IMG/VR virus record: IMGVR_UViG_3300043567_001187
Coordinates: 1 to 64,000 of that record
DNA from: a virus
DNA: 64,000 bases
Direction: 5' to 3' (one strand)
Shown: positions 10,766 through 20,439 of the stretch, in pieces
How the letters are laid out: every line of letters begins with the position of its first letter
Numbering within the stretch: the first letter of the stretch is position 1
Position numbers and translations under genes: made by a program
The notes under the pieces: generated by a model
Database searches by the model: none
The model's input: only the letters and a program-made list of their open reading frames with translations
Told to the model about the DNA's origin: nothing

Positions 10766-12368
10766 TATTACTTTTACATATGGTGGTGCAACGATAGCGC
10801 CAGCACCCAAAATTAATATAAAATCAAATATAATATATGCAAATGATAGCGCTATTGGATATGAGCATGAAGTTACTCTTAATGGACAAGCTATCGATAA
10901 AGATGTTTTAACATTTGGTGCAACGATATCTAAAGCAGAAGAAATAAGACAAACTTTATCTAAAAATGGATCAGTATTAATAGTGTCTGGCGATGGATCG
11001 GATTTAATAAAAGCTTTTGGGGGAGTATTAACAGATCTAAAATTTGATTCTGATAATTCATTTAGTAAATTTGCTAATTATTCAGCAACTATTATTTTTA
11101 ATGAGTTAAATATATTAGATGATTCTTTTAGTTGTAATTCCTCTCAGCTGTCTGGATATAGTCAGCTTATAGATATTAATAAATATAAGATCAAAGAATT
11201 TACTGATAGTTGGACATTTAATTTAGATGATGGAATTTATGATTTTGATAACCAAATTAATAATAGTCAATTAAGTGTATCTTATCAAATATTAGCTAAA
11301 GGATTATCCTATTTTACAGAAGATTCGAATATTGTCTTGCCATGGCAGCAGGCTAAAAATTTTGTTCAAGATAAACTATTTACTCAAATAAAAAATTTTC
11401 ATAACAAGAATATTCTCAAATTAGATGCTGATACAGCTTGCGCAGCCTCTAAATCATTAACAGATCTACATTCGGATAATGGTCAATTATACGCCATAAA
11501 CCTATCATATTATGTATATGATGAAACTATTTCTTGTGAAACATCAGAAGCTGAAGGCACATTTTCTGCCACATATAATGCTATACTAAAATTTGATGAT
11601 GATAATTCAGATATTTCCAGTAAAGAGGCTATACATAACTTTACAAAAAAAATTAGTACCAACTATGAAGGATCAAAAGAGATTATATCATTGTCTGTAG
11701 ATGGTACTATTAAAGGATTAAATAGTTCTAATTTATCTACAGATTTAGTATTTGGTGGTTTTTCTTTACCCAAAAACGGCAAACTTTTAAAGGATGGCAA
11801 CAGTTTTACAAAATTAACTAATGCAAATATAGCTAAAAATAAGATTATAAACGCCTCGCAAGAAGATTTTACAGATACTTTTAAAGATATTCTAAATATT
11901 GAAGATATTTTTTCTACCTTAAATTGTTCTGATACAATAATATCTCCTAATGTTTTTAGCTTGACAACAGATCTTTTTTTAGGTATAATAAATTATAGTG
12001 CGCAATATTCTAGCGATAGATTATTAGCCGTTGATAGTGGAAATATAGTAATATATAATACCACAATAGATGTTGAGAAACCCAAACCAATATATGCAGA
12101 ATTACCTATTGTTAATGGAAACTATGTTATACAGGATTTATCTACTACTACTAGTCAAAAAATTAATATTGGCGTGAATGGTAGGTTAAAATATGATCAG
12201 TGTACTGCTCAACCATCGTTACAGAAAATTAAAGGCATTATGGAAGAATTTACTTTTCCCACAGGATTGAACTTTATATTAACAAATAAAAATTTATTAT
12301 ATAATTTTCCCAACCATAGTTTTACTATGAATGTATCATATTTATGTAAGAGTGGGTGTCCAATATGA
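10758..12368 (+). CDS. Putative virion/tail protein, second of the tandem pair
   Basis: 536 residues. The start overlaps the preceding stop by 8 bases (ATGAGTAA), typical of translational coupling. It aligns with the preceding protein along most of its length; shared landmarks include the N-terminal YAN-AIGY-EVTLNG block, the KIKEFTDSW block, LPWQQAKNF and SEAEGTF. The pair most likely arose by tandem duplication, followed by strong divergence. The C-terminal quarters differ most. A structural role in the tail tip or baseplate is inferred from position only; no enzymatic motif is seen. Confidence 0.7.
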   Translation: MSNITFTYGGATIAPAPKINIKSNIIYANDSAIGYEHEVTLNGQAIDKDVLTFGATISKAEEIRQTLSKNGSVLIVSGDGSDLIKAFGGVLTDLKFDSDNSFSKFANYSATIIFNELNILDDSFSCNSSQLSGYSQLIDINKYKIKEFTDSWTFNLDDGIYDFDNQINNSQLSVSYQILAKGLSYFTEDSNIVLPWQQAKNFVQDKLFTQIKNFHNKNILKLDADTACAASKSLTDLHSDNGQLYAINLSYYVYDETISCETSEAEGTFSATYNAILKFDDDNSDISSKEAIHNFTKKISTNYEGSKEIISLSVDGTIKGLNSSNLSTDLVFGGFSLPKNGKLLKDGNSFTKLTNANIAKNKIINASQEDFTDTFKDILNIEDIFSTLNCSDTIISPNVFSLTTDLFLGIINYSAQYSSDRLLAVDSGNIVIYNTTIDVEKPKPIYAELPIVNGNYVIQDLSTTTSQKINIGVNGRLKYDQCTAQPSLQKIKGIMEEFTFPTGLNFILTNKNLLYNFPNHSFTMNVSYLCKSGCPI

Positions 12369-14146
12369 CAACAGTTTTAGAACCAGCAATATCGGGACTG
12401 CCTATATATTTTATGGGAGGTTCTGTAGTATCTTTTAATGCTTCTATAGGTTTTGGCTCTCAGCAAGAAAGCACACTAACAGTAGAACTCATAGAAGACT
12501 GTGAAACACAATGCGGCACACCTCAAACTATTCAAACCTCAGGAATTATAGGAAGTCCGCAATATTTTACTGCTGGAAATTTTACTTTTGGTGGTATAGT
12601 TACTTCGTGGAATAAAACTAAAAATATAAACGGTGAAATATATACTATAAAATTAAACGATCCTAGACAGCTTTTACAAAATGTTACTATTATTACAGAC
12701 AGTATTAGAGGCACTACAAGCCCCACTTCTATCGGCTCTACTAATTATTGGCAGAATGAGACTATATATGGACCTAATTATTATAATGTATTTGCATGGT
12801 ATGAAGATAGGCTAACCATTACTAATGGGGTGGGTAGTAAATGTCCTGCTTTTGGTGACTCTGGAAATGTTGATGGTCAAGGAATGCCATACTCTAGAAT
12901 AAAACATGCTCTGACTCCAAGAATTTTTCCAACAGGTACTTTCTTCACTCCAGTCCGACCAGTTCACGGTCCGTTAGGCGCGTTCCCATACAGTATGTTT
13001 TCCGCTTTAGCATATAGCGGAACTCCTCTAAAGTCTTCTCCTGACAATATCAATACTTATAATTTTGAAGTGGATTTAAATACTTTGCCAAACGCTCCTG
13101 ATTACTATAGGGTGCCTGGACCAAGCACCACATTACTAGAAATGGCACAGGATGTTTGCGATGTAATGGCTCAAGATTTTTATGTTTATATGGAACAAGT
13201 ACCAGTATCCGGACAAGCTCCTAAAAATATTATTAAATTTGGATTAGTAGATTTGACTGCCAACCCTTCTAGTTTTAATACCATATTAACAGCCTTTAGC
13301 GGACAAGCATTGGATTTATCTTTTGGAGAAGAATTTAGAAGTGATATTACACGTAGTATACTTATTGGAGAAAATATACATCAATTAACTTATGTTAATG
13401 AATTTTTACCATTTTTTGGAGAAGACCTAGATCCTATCACTTTAAACATGCGTCCTGTAATAGCTTTTTATTTTGACTATAATGGATTTTGGATAGCAAA
13501 AAATGTCAACGATTTAAATTCTAAATTATATAATCCCTTTTTTGTTAATAATGGATTATATTCTATTCATGAATTAGATATAAGATGTGCGATGGCCTCT
13601 TTTAAAGCTTGGTTTTTTCGTACTTTTACGGGAGAATCCTTAGAAGAGTCTGGGTATTTGGGTACTCCAGGAACATTTAATAGTGCTATTAGAAATCGTT
13701 TCTCTAATTGTGTAATAAATAATCCAGACTGGATAAAAACTAGACTTATAGATTCTGAAGATCAACTCAATATCATACAATCTTCACTGTATAAAAGTGC
13801 TCAAGATTTATTTCAAAATCCTACACAATTTGCTGCTGCTAGTAATAAACCAGATAATTTGATCGATTTAGAAAAAATACATTCGTGGCTAGCAGATTTA
13901 GGCAACACATATTATGGTAAACAATATATAGTTTCAGCACCAAATATATGTTTTAGAAAAATTACAGACGGATCAGTTGTTTTTACCAAAGAACCAACTA
14001 ATGCCGGTGGTTGGGTAGAACCTGGAAGTACAGTATTAGATTTGACGGATCCAGAACTAGAAACATTTAGAACAGAAGATGGACGTATTAAATGTTTTGC
14101 CGTATTTAAAACTGATGGTGAAGTATATAATGCTGGAGTTAATTAA
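12365..14146 (+). CDS. Putative tail/baseplate protein
   Basis: 593 residues from the ATG at 12365, which forms an ATGA junction with the previous stop. An in-frame GTG at 12356 would add MSN and would match the MS- beginnings of the four neighbouring plus-strand genes, so the start is not settled. The N-terminal 120 residues contain an ordered beta-type segment: TLTVELIED, then FTFGGIVTSWNKTKN and YTIKLNDPRQLL. Its shape (a short beta domain ending in a LxDP motif) resembles N-terminal domains of phage tail hub proteins. I offer that as a weak family impression, not an identification. The rest has no recognised motif. Position between the duplicated pair and two more long virion genes supports a tail structural role. 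Confidence 0.6.
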   Translation: MTTVLEPAISGLPIYFMGGSVVSFNASIGFGSQQESTLTVELIEDCETQCGTPQTIQTSGIIGSPQYFTAGNFTFGGIVTSWNKTKNINGEIYTIKLNDPRQLLQNVTIITDSIRGTTSPTSIGSTNYWQNETIYGPNYYNVFAWYEDRLTITNGVGSKCPAFGDSGNVDGQGMPYSRIKHALTPRIFPTGTFFTPVRPVHGPLGAFPYSMFSALAYSGTPLKSSPDNINTYNFEVDLNTLPNAPDYYRVPGPSTTLLEMAQDVCDVMAQDFYVYMEQVPVSGQAPKNIIKFGLVDLTANPSSFNTILTAFSGQALDLSFGEEFRSDITRSILIGENIHQLTYVNEFLPFFGEDLDPITLNMRPVIAFYFDYNGFWIAKNVNDLNSKLYNPFFVNNGLYSIHELDIRCAMASFKAWFFRTFTGESLEESGYLGTPGTFNSAIRNRFSNCVINNPDWIKTRLIDSEDQLNIIQSSLYKSAQDLFQNPTQFAAASNKPDNLIDLEKIHSWLADLGNTYYGKQYIVSAPNICFRKITDGSVVFTKEPTNAGGWVEPGSTVLDLTDPELETFRTEDGRIKCFAVFKTDGEVYNAGVN

Positions 14147-14149
14147 ATT

Positions 14150-16096
14150 ATGTCTAGAATATTAGATTGTGGAAATCTAGATATATCAAATATTTCAGAA
14201 GAAATCATAACCATTAATCAATCAGCATGGGTTGCTGCTGACGTTGATGAAAAAATATATTTATATTCAACAAACAATACTGTTTTTGGATTTATGGTAA
14301 TAAAATTTGCTTCTCCATGTTTAGCTACACTTTGTGACGATACAACAAGTAGAGGAATTCAATTCGCAGTAAGTACACAAGAAATGGCATTGCGCGATTT
14401 AGAAAATTTTAGAGATTTTGCTATAAATAACACGTCATATTACTCTCAACAAATGAATAATGCTCTTGCAAATTTTGGATTACCACCATCTCATGCTAGT
14501 CATTTTAATCCACAATGGGGTATTCAAAGGCCAATTCCATCATTTAATGATAAAATCAGCAAAAACTTAGCTTCTCAACCCACAAAAGGTATAGACGCTC
14601 ACAATCTTAATGATTTTGGTTTTCAATCAGTAGCAGTTAGACCTCTAGGTGCTGTTATTCCATTAAGAGATAATTTTGACACTTATGGACCATGGACATC
14701 TAATAATTTTTGGACTTCTACGGGTGGAATAAGTGTTACTAGTGATAATAGTTTTTCTCCTTGGACTTTCGGATCTATATATACATTAAATAACGCAGGA
14801 GAAAATATAGTTGAATTTAGTAATAGAGGATTAGTGAAGGCTGAGACTGGTCTCGTTACGCTTGTAGGAATTCCATCTTCTGAACACAATTTGCCAAAAC
14901 TAGGGGAAAAATTATCAGGATTTGGACCTAATTTAACTTCAGTAAACTTTAGCTTAAGCACTAAAGGGGCAACTACAACCTATGAATTTAAAACATACAC
15001 TCCTAAATTTGGTAAACTTACAAAATTATTTTATGATAGATATAAAGAATTAAACAAGGCAAGAAATAAGCAACTTAAACTACTTAAAGATTTTCAAAGT
15101 AAACAAAATAAATTATATAGAAAAATTGCAGCACGAAGAATTAGAGAAAAATTAGACTCAGTTAAACCCGATGCCTTTAGCAATAGTATGCAAAGAGTAA
15201 TTATTGGATATATGGATGATTGGTATAATTTAGGTGATGGTTCAAAATCTCAAAAAACAGTTGTTGGTATGGCTACATTAGCAAAAACTAGTTTGGAAAC
15301 TTTTGCTGATGAAAACATGAATAAAAGCATAATGAGCTTAGATGGTATCTTTAGTCCGGTATCAAATTATAATTCAGCTTTACCTAGAGTAGTAGAGCCA
15401 GAAGACCCAACAATTATTAATACTTTGCCTGCTATGCCACCAGGATTTAGCGATTTTGAAAATCCAAAAACAATTAATAGTAAAAGTTATAATCCTATAA
15501 CTATTGGAGATACAGAAGGACCAGCAAAATTTCATGATGGTGAAGCTATGGGTCATTCTATAGATATTATAGGTAGAAATTCTATACCAAAAAATGGTCT
15601 AATTAATAGTTTTTATGGGTTGTCTCAAGACGATAAAGAAAAAAAATATGGAGAAGGATCATATAACTTTATAGCTTTAAAAGGCCCATTAATGCTACAT
15701 TCATGGGGTTATGATCTGGAGGGTAATCCTGTACCTGGAGACGGAACAACTTTTGAAAGTAATTGGTTACAAAAGCCAAAATCTTGGCCAGTAGCTCCGA
15801 TAGATCTTAGGTTTGATAAACAAAGAGGTATGTGGGTATGTCCTCAGCCTTTTAGAATTGTTACTGGTACCTTATTGAGTCCACTACTTCCTGGACAAGA
15901 AGCTTTTGCTATATTAGAAGATGATTTTTCTAAAAGAGTTGGAGTAGTAGATAAAATAGGTCGTTCATGGAAAGCTGGTACTCGTTGTTATCTTTATTTT
16001 GATGCTTATATTAATGTGTATATCGTATTAGAAGGTCATGAACCAGAAGAGCCAGATGATGAAACTAATTGTTGTGATGAATCTGATGTGGACTAA
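14150..16096 (+). CDS. Putative virion structural protein
   Basis: 648 residues, starting 3 bases after the previous stop. No family was recognised. Visible parts are an N-terminal beta-type region, a strongly basic helical stretch (about residues 290-345, rich in Lys/Arg/Leu, probable coiled coil), a Pro/Asn-rich linker around 420-460, and a conserved-looking C-terminal domain. That domain has GPLMLHSWGYD, PIDLRFDKQRGMWVCP, then a small beta domain and a very acidic tail with adjacent Cys residues (ETNCCDESD). The layout of a rod-like middle and compact ends fits a tail fibre, tail spike base or baseplate protein. That is an inference from composition and place in the tail gene train. Confidence 0.6.
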   Translation: MSRILDCGNLDISNISEEIITINQSAWVAADVDEKIYLYSTNNTVFGFMVIKFASPCLATLCDDTTSRGIQFAVSTQEMALRDLENFRDFAINNTSYYSQQMNNALANFGLPPSHASHFNPQWGIQRPIPSFNDKISKNLASQPTKGIDAHNLNDFGFQSVAVRPLGAVIPLRDNFDTYGPWTSNNFWTSTGGISVTSDNSFSPWTFGSIYTLNNAGENIVEFSNRGLVKAETGLVTLVGIPSSEHNLPKLGEKLSGFGPNLTSVNFSLSTKGATTTYEFKTYTPKFGKLTKLFYDRYKELNKARNKQLKLLKDFQSKQNKLYRKIAARRIREKLDSVKPDAFSNSMQRVIIGYMDDWYNLGDGSKSQKTVVGMATLAKTSLETFADENMNKSIMSLDGIFSPVSNYNSALPRVVEPEDPTIINTLPAMPPGFSDFENPKTINSKSYNPITIGDTEGPAKFHDGEAMGHSIDIIGRNSIPKNGLINSFYGLSQDDKEKKYGEGSYNFIALKGPLMLHSWGYDLEGNPVPGDGTTFESNWLQKPKSWPVAPIDLRFDKQRGMWVCPQPFRIVTGTLLSPLLPGQEAFAILEDDFSKRVGVVDKIGRSWKAGTRCYLYFDAYINVYIVLEGHEPEEPDDETNCCDESDVD

Positions 16097-16112
16097 ATTA
16101 TAGGGTATTTTT

Positions 16113-18839
16113 ATGAGCTGCACACCAACACCAACTATATCTAATACTCAAACATCTACTCCAACCAAGACTCCCACATCTAGCGTTACGGCATCTAAAA
16201 CAGGAACTCCATTAGAAAGTGCAACTCGTACACCTAGTATCACACAAAGTAAAACTAAAACTTTAAGCAAAAGTAATACTAAAACTAGAACCGCCACTGT
16301 CAGCAGAAGTCCCGACATATCGCCAACGCCATCGTTTTCAATTTCAAGAAGTTCTACTCTTACAAGAACTATTTCAAAAAGCCTAGGAACTACCAAAACC
16401 CCGTCCCCATGCTCAAGTCCTACTCCTTCAATATCTTTTAGTAAAACTAATACCGCTACGCCTACTCGTACAACCACAAATACTGCTAGTAAAACCCCAA
16501 CACTATCAGCAACTAAGACACGTACTAATACAGCAACTAATACAAAAACTAATACAAGTACATCTAGTTTAACTAAAACAAAAACCAATACTAGTACAAT
16601 TACATCAACTAATACAGCGACTAGCTCATCTACTCCTACTATAACAGCAACTAATAGCCCTACAAATACTATGACTGCAAGTATAACTCCTACTTATACG
16701 CCTACTAATACCACTACTAATACAGTTAGTATTTCTATGACGAATACCTCTACTAGTACTGTCACACGTAGTATTAGTAATACGACTACTCAAACACCAA
16801 CTAGTACTAATACATCAACGGTTAGTCAATCAGTTAGTGGTACTCCTAATGCTTCTCATACATCAACACCAACCAATACGGCTACAACTACAAGAACAAC
16901 GACTAATACTGCGACACCAACAAAAACATTGACAAATACTGCAACCTCTACTACTACAGCAAGTAGCAGCTTAACTGCAACTATCACAGCTAGTATAACT
17001 CCAACAAATACCGCCACCAATACTCTGACACCAACTAATACGTCTACCAACACCCTAACCGCCACTAATACTATAACACCATCTCCAACCTATTCCCCAA
17101 CTAATACCATAACATCTACACCAACATCAACTATTACAGCAACTCAAACCAAAACAACTACTAATACTCCAACTTTTACCAGAACATCAAGCATAAGTAT
17201 GACACCCACAGATACACCCACAACAACACCAACCACAACACGTACCAATACCACAACAAACACTATAACTGGTACTCAAACTAAAACACCCACCACAACC
17301 AGAACACCAACTAAAACCAGCACAATGACACCATCTGCTACTATAGTATGTGAAATAGAGACAATAACAGATCCTGTTGATACAACTATTACTATAGATA
17401 GACATACAAGAATAGTTGCTGATAATGGACCAATTAATATAGACTTAATAAATTATACATCTTCTATATGTCCATTAAATCCATATCCGTTACCACATGT
17501 TACATTAATTCTTGATGGATCTAGTTCAGAATATAATACAGTATACCAAGTTTTGCCTGGAAATCAGCCAGTAAATATAAGAATAGCTAAACAAGGATCT
17601 GGCACATGGGTATTTACTGATTCTAATAGTAATTGGACACATAGAGCTAGTGGTACTCCACATTTACTATTCGAAGAAGGAACTATTATTTTAGCCGGAA
17701 ATGCTCTGGGCGGTTCGGCTACCGGTAGTATAATAGGCAGACAAAATGCTACTATGCCATATCTTGGTAGTGCTGATTTTAATGGACCAGTGGCTCTTTT
17801 AATAGCTCGACAAGCAAGAGAACTTACCGAGGATGGAGATTTAATACCAGAAGAAAACAGAGAACCATCAACTTTTTCTAGAGTCTTAGAGATTCCATCA
17901 GGAGCAATAAATTCTGATATTATTCTAGGAGGTAGTTCCTATGGTAATCAAAACGGAGAATTTGGTACTTTTGATAGTAATGCAGCATTTAGAATTGGAT
18001 CTAGTGGCATAACACTAGCATCAGATGCTAATGGATATGTAAGATTTATAACAGCATATTGGCAAAAAGTAGATGGCAACCCAGATCCTGAAATAGATGT
18101 CAATATTGGTACACAAACAATGACAGGAGATGTCTGGCTAGATTATGCATTATTCCCATCATCTATTAATAATTTAAATATAAGAACTGGTGGTCTGGTT
18201 TTTGCTAATGGAAACTATAGATTTGGCGGCAACCCATTAAGCAATCCTCCAATATTAACCATAGGTAGTGAATATTCTTCAGCAAGAATAGAGATGGTAT
18301 CAAATATTCAAGCTTTTAATAGTACAACATTTATAGGAAACGATAATCTTATCACAGGAGGAACATTTAGATTATTTAATAACGGAACAGACCCGACCGT
18401 AACTGTACAGGCTGGTAGTCACACAATTTCATCAGACTTAATATTTGATACAACACCAACATTTGATGTATCGGATGGCTGTCAGATAACTATTGGTGGA
18501 ACTATACAACCTACCAGTGCCGGATTAATAAAAAATGGCTTGGGAACTCTTATACTACAAGAAGCTGTCGGATATAGCGGCACTACGAATATTATAGATG
18601 GATCTTTAACAGTAAACTCTATAATAAGCGGACCATCTATAGTTGATTCGGTAGTATTTACATCTGGTACTTTAACTATAAACTTTAATAGTGAGCCATC
18701 AATCAATGATACTTTCCAGATATTGCTTGGTTCTACAGCACAAACTTATGTCACTGAAGATATCAGCCTCGTTGGGATAACAGGAACTTATATCCCAGCA
18801 TATGACGATACTACTTCTACTTTAACTATTAATGAATGA
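16113..18839 (+). CDS. Mucin-like Thr/Ser-rich virion protein with autotransporter-type beta repeat
   Basis: 908 residues in two halves. Residues 1 to about 410 are almost only Thr, Ser, Asn, Ala, Pro and Lys, with Thr at every second position over long runs (TNTATNTLTPTNTSTNT is typical). From about 411 a beta-rich domain follows. Near residues 801-840 it carries GLIKNGLGTLIL...GYSGTTNIIDGSLTVNS, which matches the pattern of the passenger-associated transport repeat of autotransporter adhesins (a right-handed beta-helix element). A Shine-Dalgarno-like ATAGGG lies 8 bases before the start. As last gene of the tail module it is probably an exposed fibre or adhesin. No signal peptide is seen, so secretion by the autotransporter route is unlikely. 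The Thr/Ser face is an obvious acceptor for O-glycosylation, and glycosyltransferase genes lie directly downstream on the other strand. Confidence 0.7.
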   Translation: MSCTPTPTISNTQTSTPTKTPTSSVTASKTGTPLESATRTPSITQSKTKTLSKSNTKTRTATVSRSPDISPTPSFSISRSSTLTRTISKSLGTTKTPSPCSSPTPSISFSKTNTATPTRTTTNTASKTPTLSATKTRTNTATNTKTNTSTSSLTKTKTNTSTITSTNTATSSSTPTITATNSPTNTMTASITPTYTPTNTTTNTVSISMTNTSTSTVTRSISNTTTQTPTSTNTSTVSQSVSGTPNASHTSTPTNTATTTRTTTNTATPTKTLTNTATSTTTASSSLTATITASITPTNTATNTLTPTNTSTNTLTATNTITPSPTYSPTNTITSTPTSTITATQTKTTTNTPTFTRTSSISMTPTDTPTTTPTTTRTNTTTNTITGTQTKTPTTTRTPTKTSTMTPSATIVCEIETITDPVDTTITIDRHTRIVADNGPINIDLINYTSSICPLNPYPLPHVTLILDGSSSEYNTVYQVLPGNQPVNIRIAKQGSGTWVFTDSNSNWTHRASGTPHLLFEEGTIILAGNALGGSATGSIIGRQNATMPYLGSADFNGPVALLIARQARELTEDGDLIPEENREPSTFSRVLEIPSGAINSDIILGGSSYGNQNGEFGTFDSNAAFRIGSSGITLASDANGYVRFITAYWQKVDGNPDPEIDVNIGTQTMTGDVWLDYALFPSSINNLNIRTGGLVFANGNYRFGGNPLSNPPILTIGSEYSSARIEMVSNIQAFNSTTFIGNDNLITGGTFRLFNNGTDPTVTVQAGSHTISSDLIFDTTPTFDVSDGCQITIGGTIQPTSAGLIKNGLGTLILQEAVGYSGTTNIIDGSLTVNSIISGPSIVDSVVFTSGTLTINFNSEPSINDTFQILLGSTAQTYVTEDISLVGITGTYIPAYDDTTSTLTINE
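16119..17345 (+). repeat. Low-complexity repeat coding the Thr/Ser tract
   Basis: About 1.2 kb of degenerate short repeats dominated by ACN codons, with frequent ACTAATAC and ACAACN units. Codons for Thr vary (ACT, ACA, ACC, ACG), so the protein pattern is kept better than the DNA pattern. This argues for selection on the Thr-X dipeptide repeat rather than recent DNA slippage. It also produces long spurious open frames on the other strand. Confidence 0.85.
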
Positions 18840-20435
18840 TCATTGTTTATAAACAATAAACTGATCAGTAGATAAAATATCTAATCCTGTATTATCTAAC
18901 ATCCATAATCCATCTTTATATGAATTAATTAATGGTTTACCATTTATATTAAAAGATGTATTTAATAGTACGCCTATTCCAGATAGTTTTTCAAATTCTG
19001 TAAGTAAATCATATATAAAAGAATTTTGGTCTTTTGTAACCGTTTGTAATCTTGCTGTTCCATCAATGTGGGTGATAGATACTAATTGTTCCTTATATTC
19101 TTCCCTAACATTAGCATAATAACTCATAAATCTACTTTCACCATTAAATTCAAAATACTTATTAGCATCTTCCAATTTAACTACAGGAGCAAATGGTCTG
19201 AACCACTCTCTTCTTTTAACCTTTTGATTAAGAATATCTTTCATGTTCGGTATGGCAGGATTGCATAGTATACTCCTATTGCCAAGTGCTCGCGGTCCGT
19301 GCTCACAATCACCTTGTATTAATCCTACTATATTTCCATTATTTAAAATTTCAGCCATTTTTTCATGACTATATACTTCTGACCATTTATTTTCTATTAA
19401 TTCATATATACAATAAGGATCCAAAACTGGCAACCCTCCATATGTTACATCAACTTGATATCTGGGTCTTTCATAGTCTAATAACATACCCAACGCCAGC
19501 CCCGAATCATTTGAGTTTGGCGCTATAAATATTGGTCTATTAAATAAATCCTTAACTCTTGTGTTACAAACAACATTTAGAGCGCAGCCTCCGGTTAAAC
19601 ATATAGGTAGATGACTATACTCTATTGAATTTAATATTGGTGTAATAATTTCTAAAAATATTTCTTCAAATACTTTCTGAGATGTTGCAGCTATATCTAA
19701 AGCCAAGTCTCCCATTAGTCTATTATTCGTATCAAATACTATTCCAATTTTTGATCCTATTATTGTATTAATTTTTTCTAAATAATCTATACCATTGGGT
19801 TTACTGAAATAATAATCTTTAAAGTATCTTACCCAGTCTTCTCTTACTGATCCGTATCCACACAAACCCATTAGTTTTCCAGCGTATACTAAATTACCGA
19901 TAGATAATTCTGATTCAAACTTAATTTCATTAATAAAATGTCCAAAGGACATATAAGCAAAACCTAAATCTATATCTACGTTCTGTATATTTGTAACACT
20001 GTTTTGTCTATTCCCATAAAATATATTAAAAAATCCATCGCTACCACCCCCATCATAACTAATAATAATAGCTTCATCAAAAGGAGATTGATAAAATGTT
20101 CCGGCAGCATGGGCCTTATGGTGTAAACAAAAATGTTTATTTTTAGCCGATATAAGATCTTCAAATTTTATATGATCACTTCCATATATCACATCGGTAT
20201 TCGCATATAATAGATTATCAAAAAGTAAACTATTATTAAATTCCTTTTTAATATACTGTAAAATTTGATCTAGAATATAGAAAGAGTTACGACACAACAG
20301 ATACTGTGTTAAGCCATAATTTTTTTTATTAATAAATCTTTCTATTTCTATAATTTTATACCTATTATTATCTCTAAAGGCGATACCACCATTATGAGAT
20401 CCGTATATAGCTAAATTATTTTCATGATAGTACAT
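18840..20435 (-). CDS. NodU/CmcH-family carbamoyltransferase
   Basis: 531 residues. The family transfers a carbamoyl group from carbamoyl phosphate to a sugar or antibiotic hydroxyl, via a carbamoyl-adenylate. Diagnostic blocks are visible: SYDGGGSDGF in the N-terminal actin-like domain, LTGGCALN for nucleotide binding, and GDCEHGPRALGNRSIL plus REWFRPFAPVV in the C-terminal domain. Near-full family length. I start at the ATG at 20435 because the longer frame needs a TTG at 20453 inside the upstream gene. It is the last gene of a glycosyltransferase group, so a glycan on the virion or host surface is the probable acceptor (inference). Confidence 0.88.
   Translation of the reverse strand: MYYHENNLAIYGSHNGGIAFRDNNRYKIIEIERFINKKNYGLTQYLLCRNSFYILDQILQYIKKEFNNSLLFDNLLYANTDVIYGSDHIKFEDLISAKNKHFCLHHKAHAAGTFYQSPFDEAIIISYDGGGSDGFFNIFYGNRQNSVTNIQNVDIDLGFAYMSFGHFINEIKFESELSIGNLVYAGKLMGLCGYGSVREDWVRYFKDYYFSKPNGIDYLEKINTIIGSKIGIVFDTNNRLMGDLALDIAATSQKVFEEIFLEIITPILNSIEYSHLPICLTGGCALNVVCNTRVKDLFNRPIFIAPNSNDSGLALGMLLDYERPRYQVDVTYGGLPVLDPYCIYELIENKWSEVYSHEKMAEILNNGNIVGLIQGDCEHGPRALGNRSILCNPAIPNMKDILNQKVKRREWFRPFAPVVKLEDANKYFEFNGESRFMSYYANVREEYKEQLVSITHIDGTARLQTVTKDQNSFIYDLLTEFEKLSGIGVLLNTSFNINGKPLINSYKDGLWMLDNTGLDILSTDQFIVYKQ
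18842..18857. other. 16-base perfect palindrome at the convergent gene ends
   Basis: ATTGTTTATAAACAAT reads the same on both strands and lies within the last codons of the minus-strand carbamoyltransferase, 2 bases beyond the stop of the plus-strand mucin-like gene. It is flanked by TGATCA on both sides. With no GC pairs and no adjoining U-run it would be a poor intrinsic terminator, but its place at the only convergent junction in the window is notable. Confidence 0.4.
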
Positions 20436-20439
20436 AATA

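Noticed and set aside
16148-16588. Long minus-strand open frame of Val/Leu-rich sequence
   Set aside because: Reverse complement of the Thr/Ser repeat; the Val-Leu alternation is a direct image of ACN codons. No ribosome-binding site and wrong strand for the module.
16119-17345. Ice-binding (antifreeze) protein from the Thr-X-Thr pattern
   Set aside because: Known TXT antifreeze proteins have one TXT per coil separated by turn residues and often Cys. Here Thr-X runs are uninterrupted and rich in Asn, Ser, Ala and Pro, which fits a mucin-like tract better.
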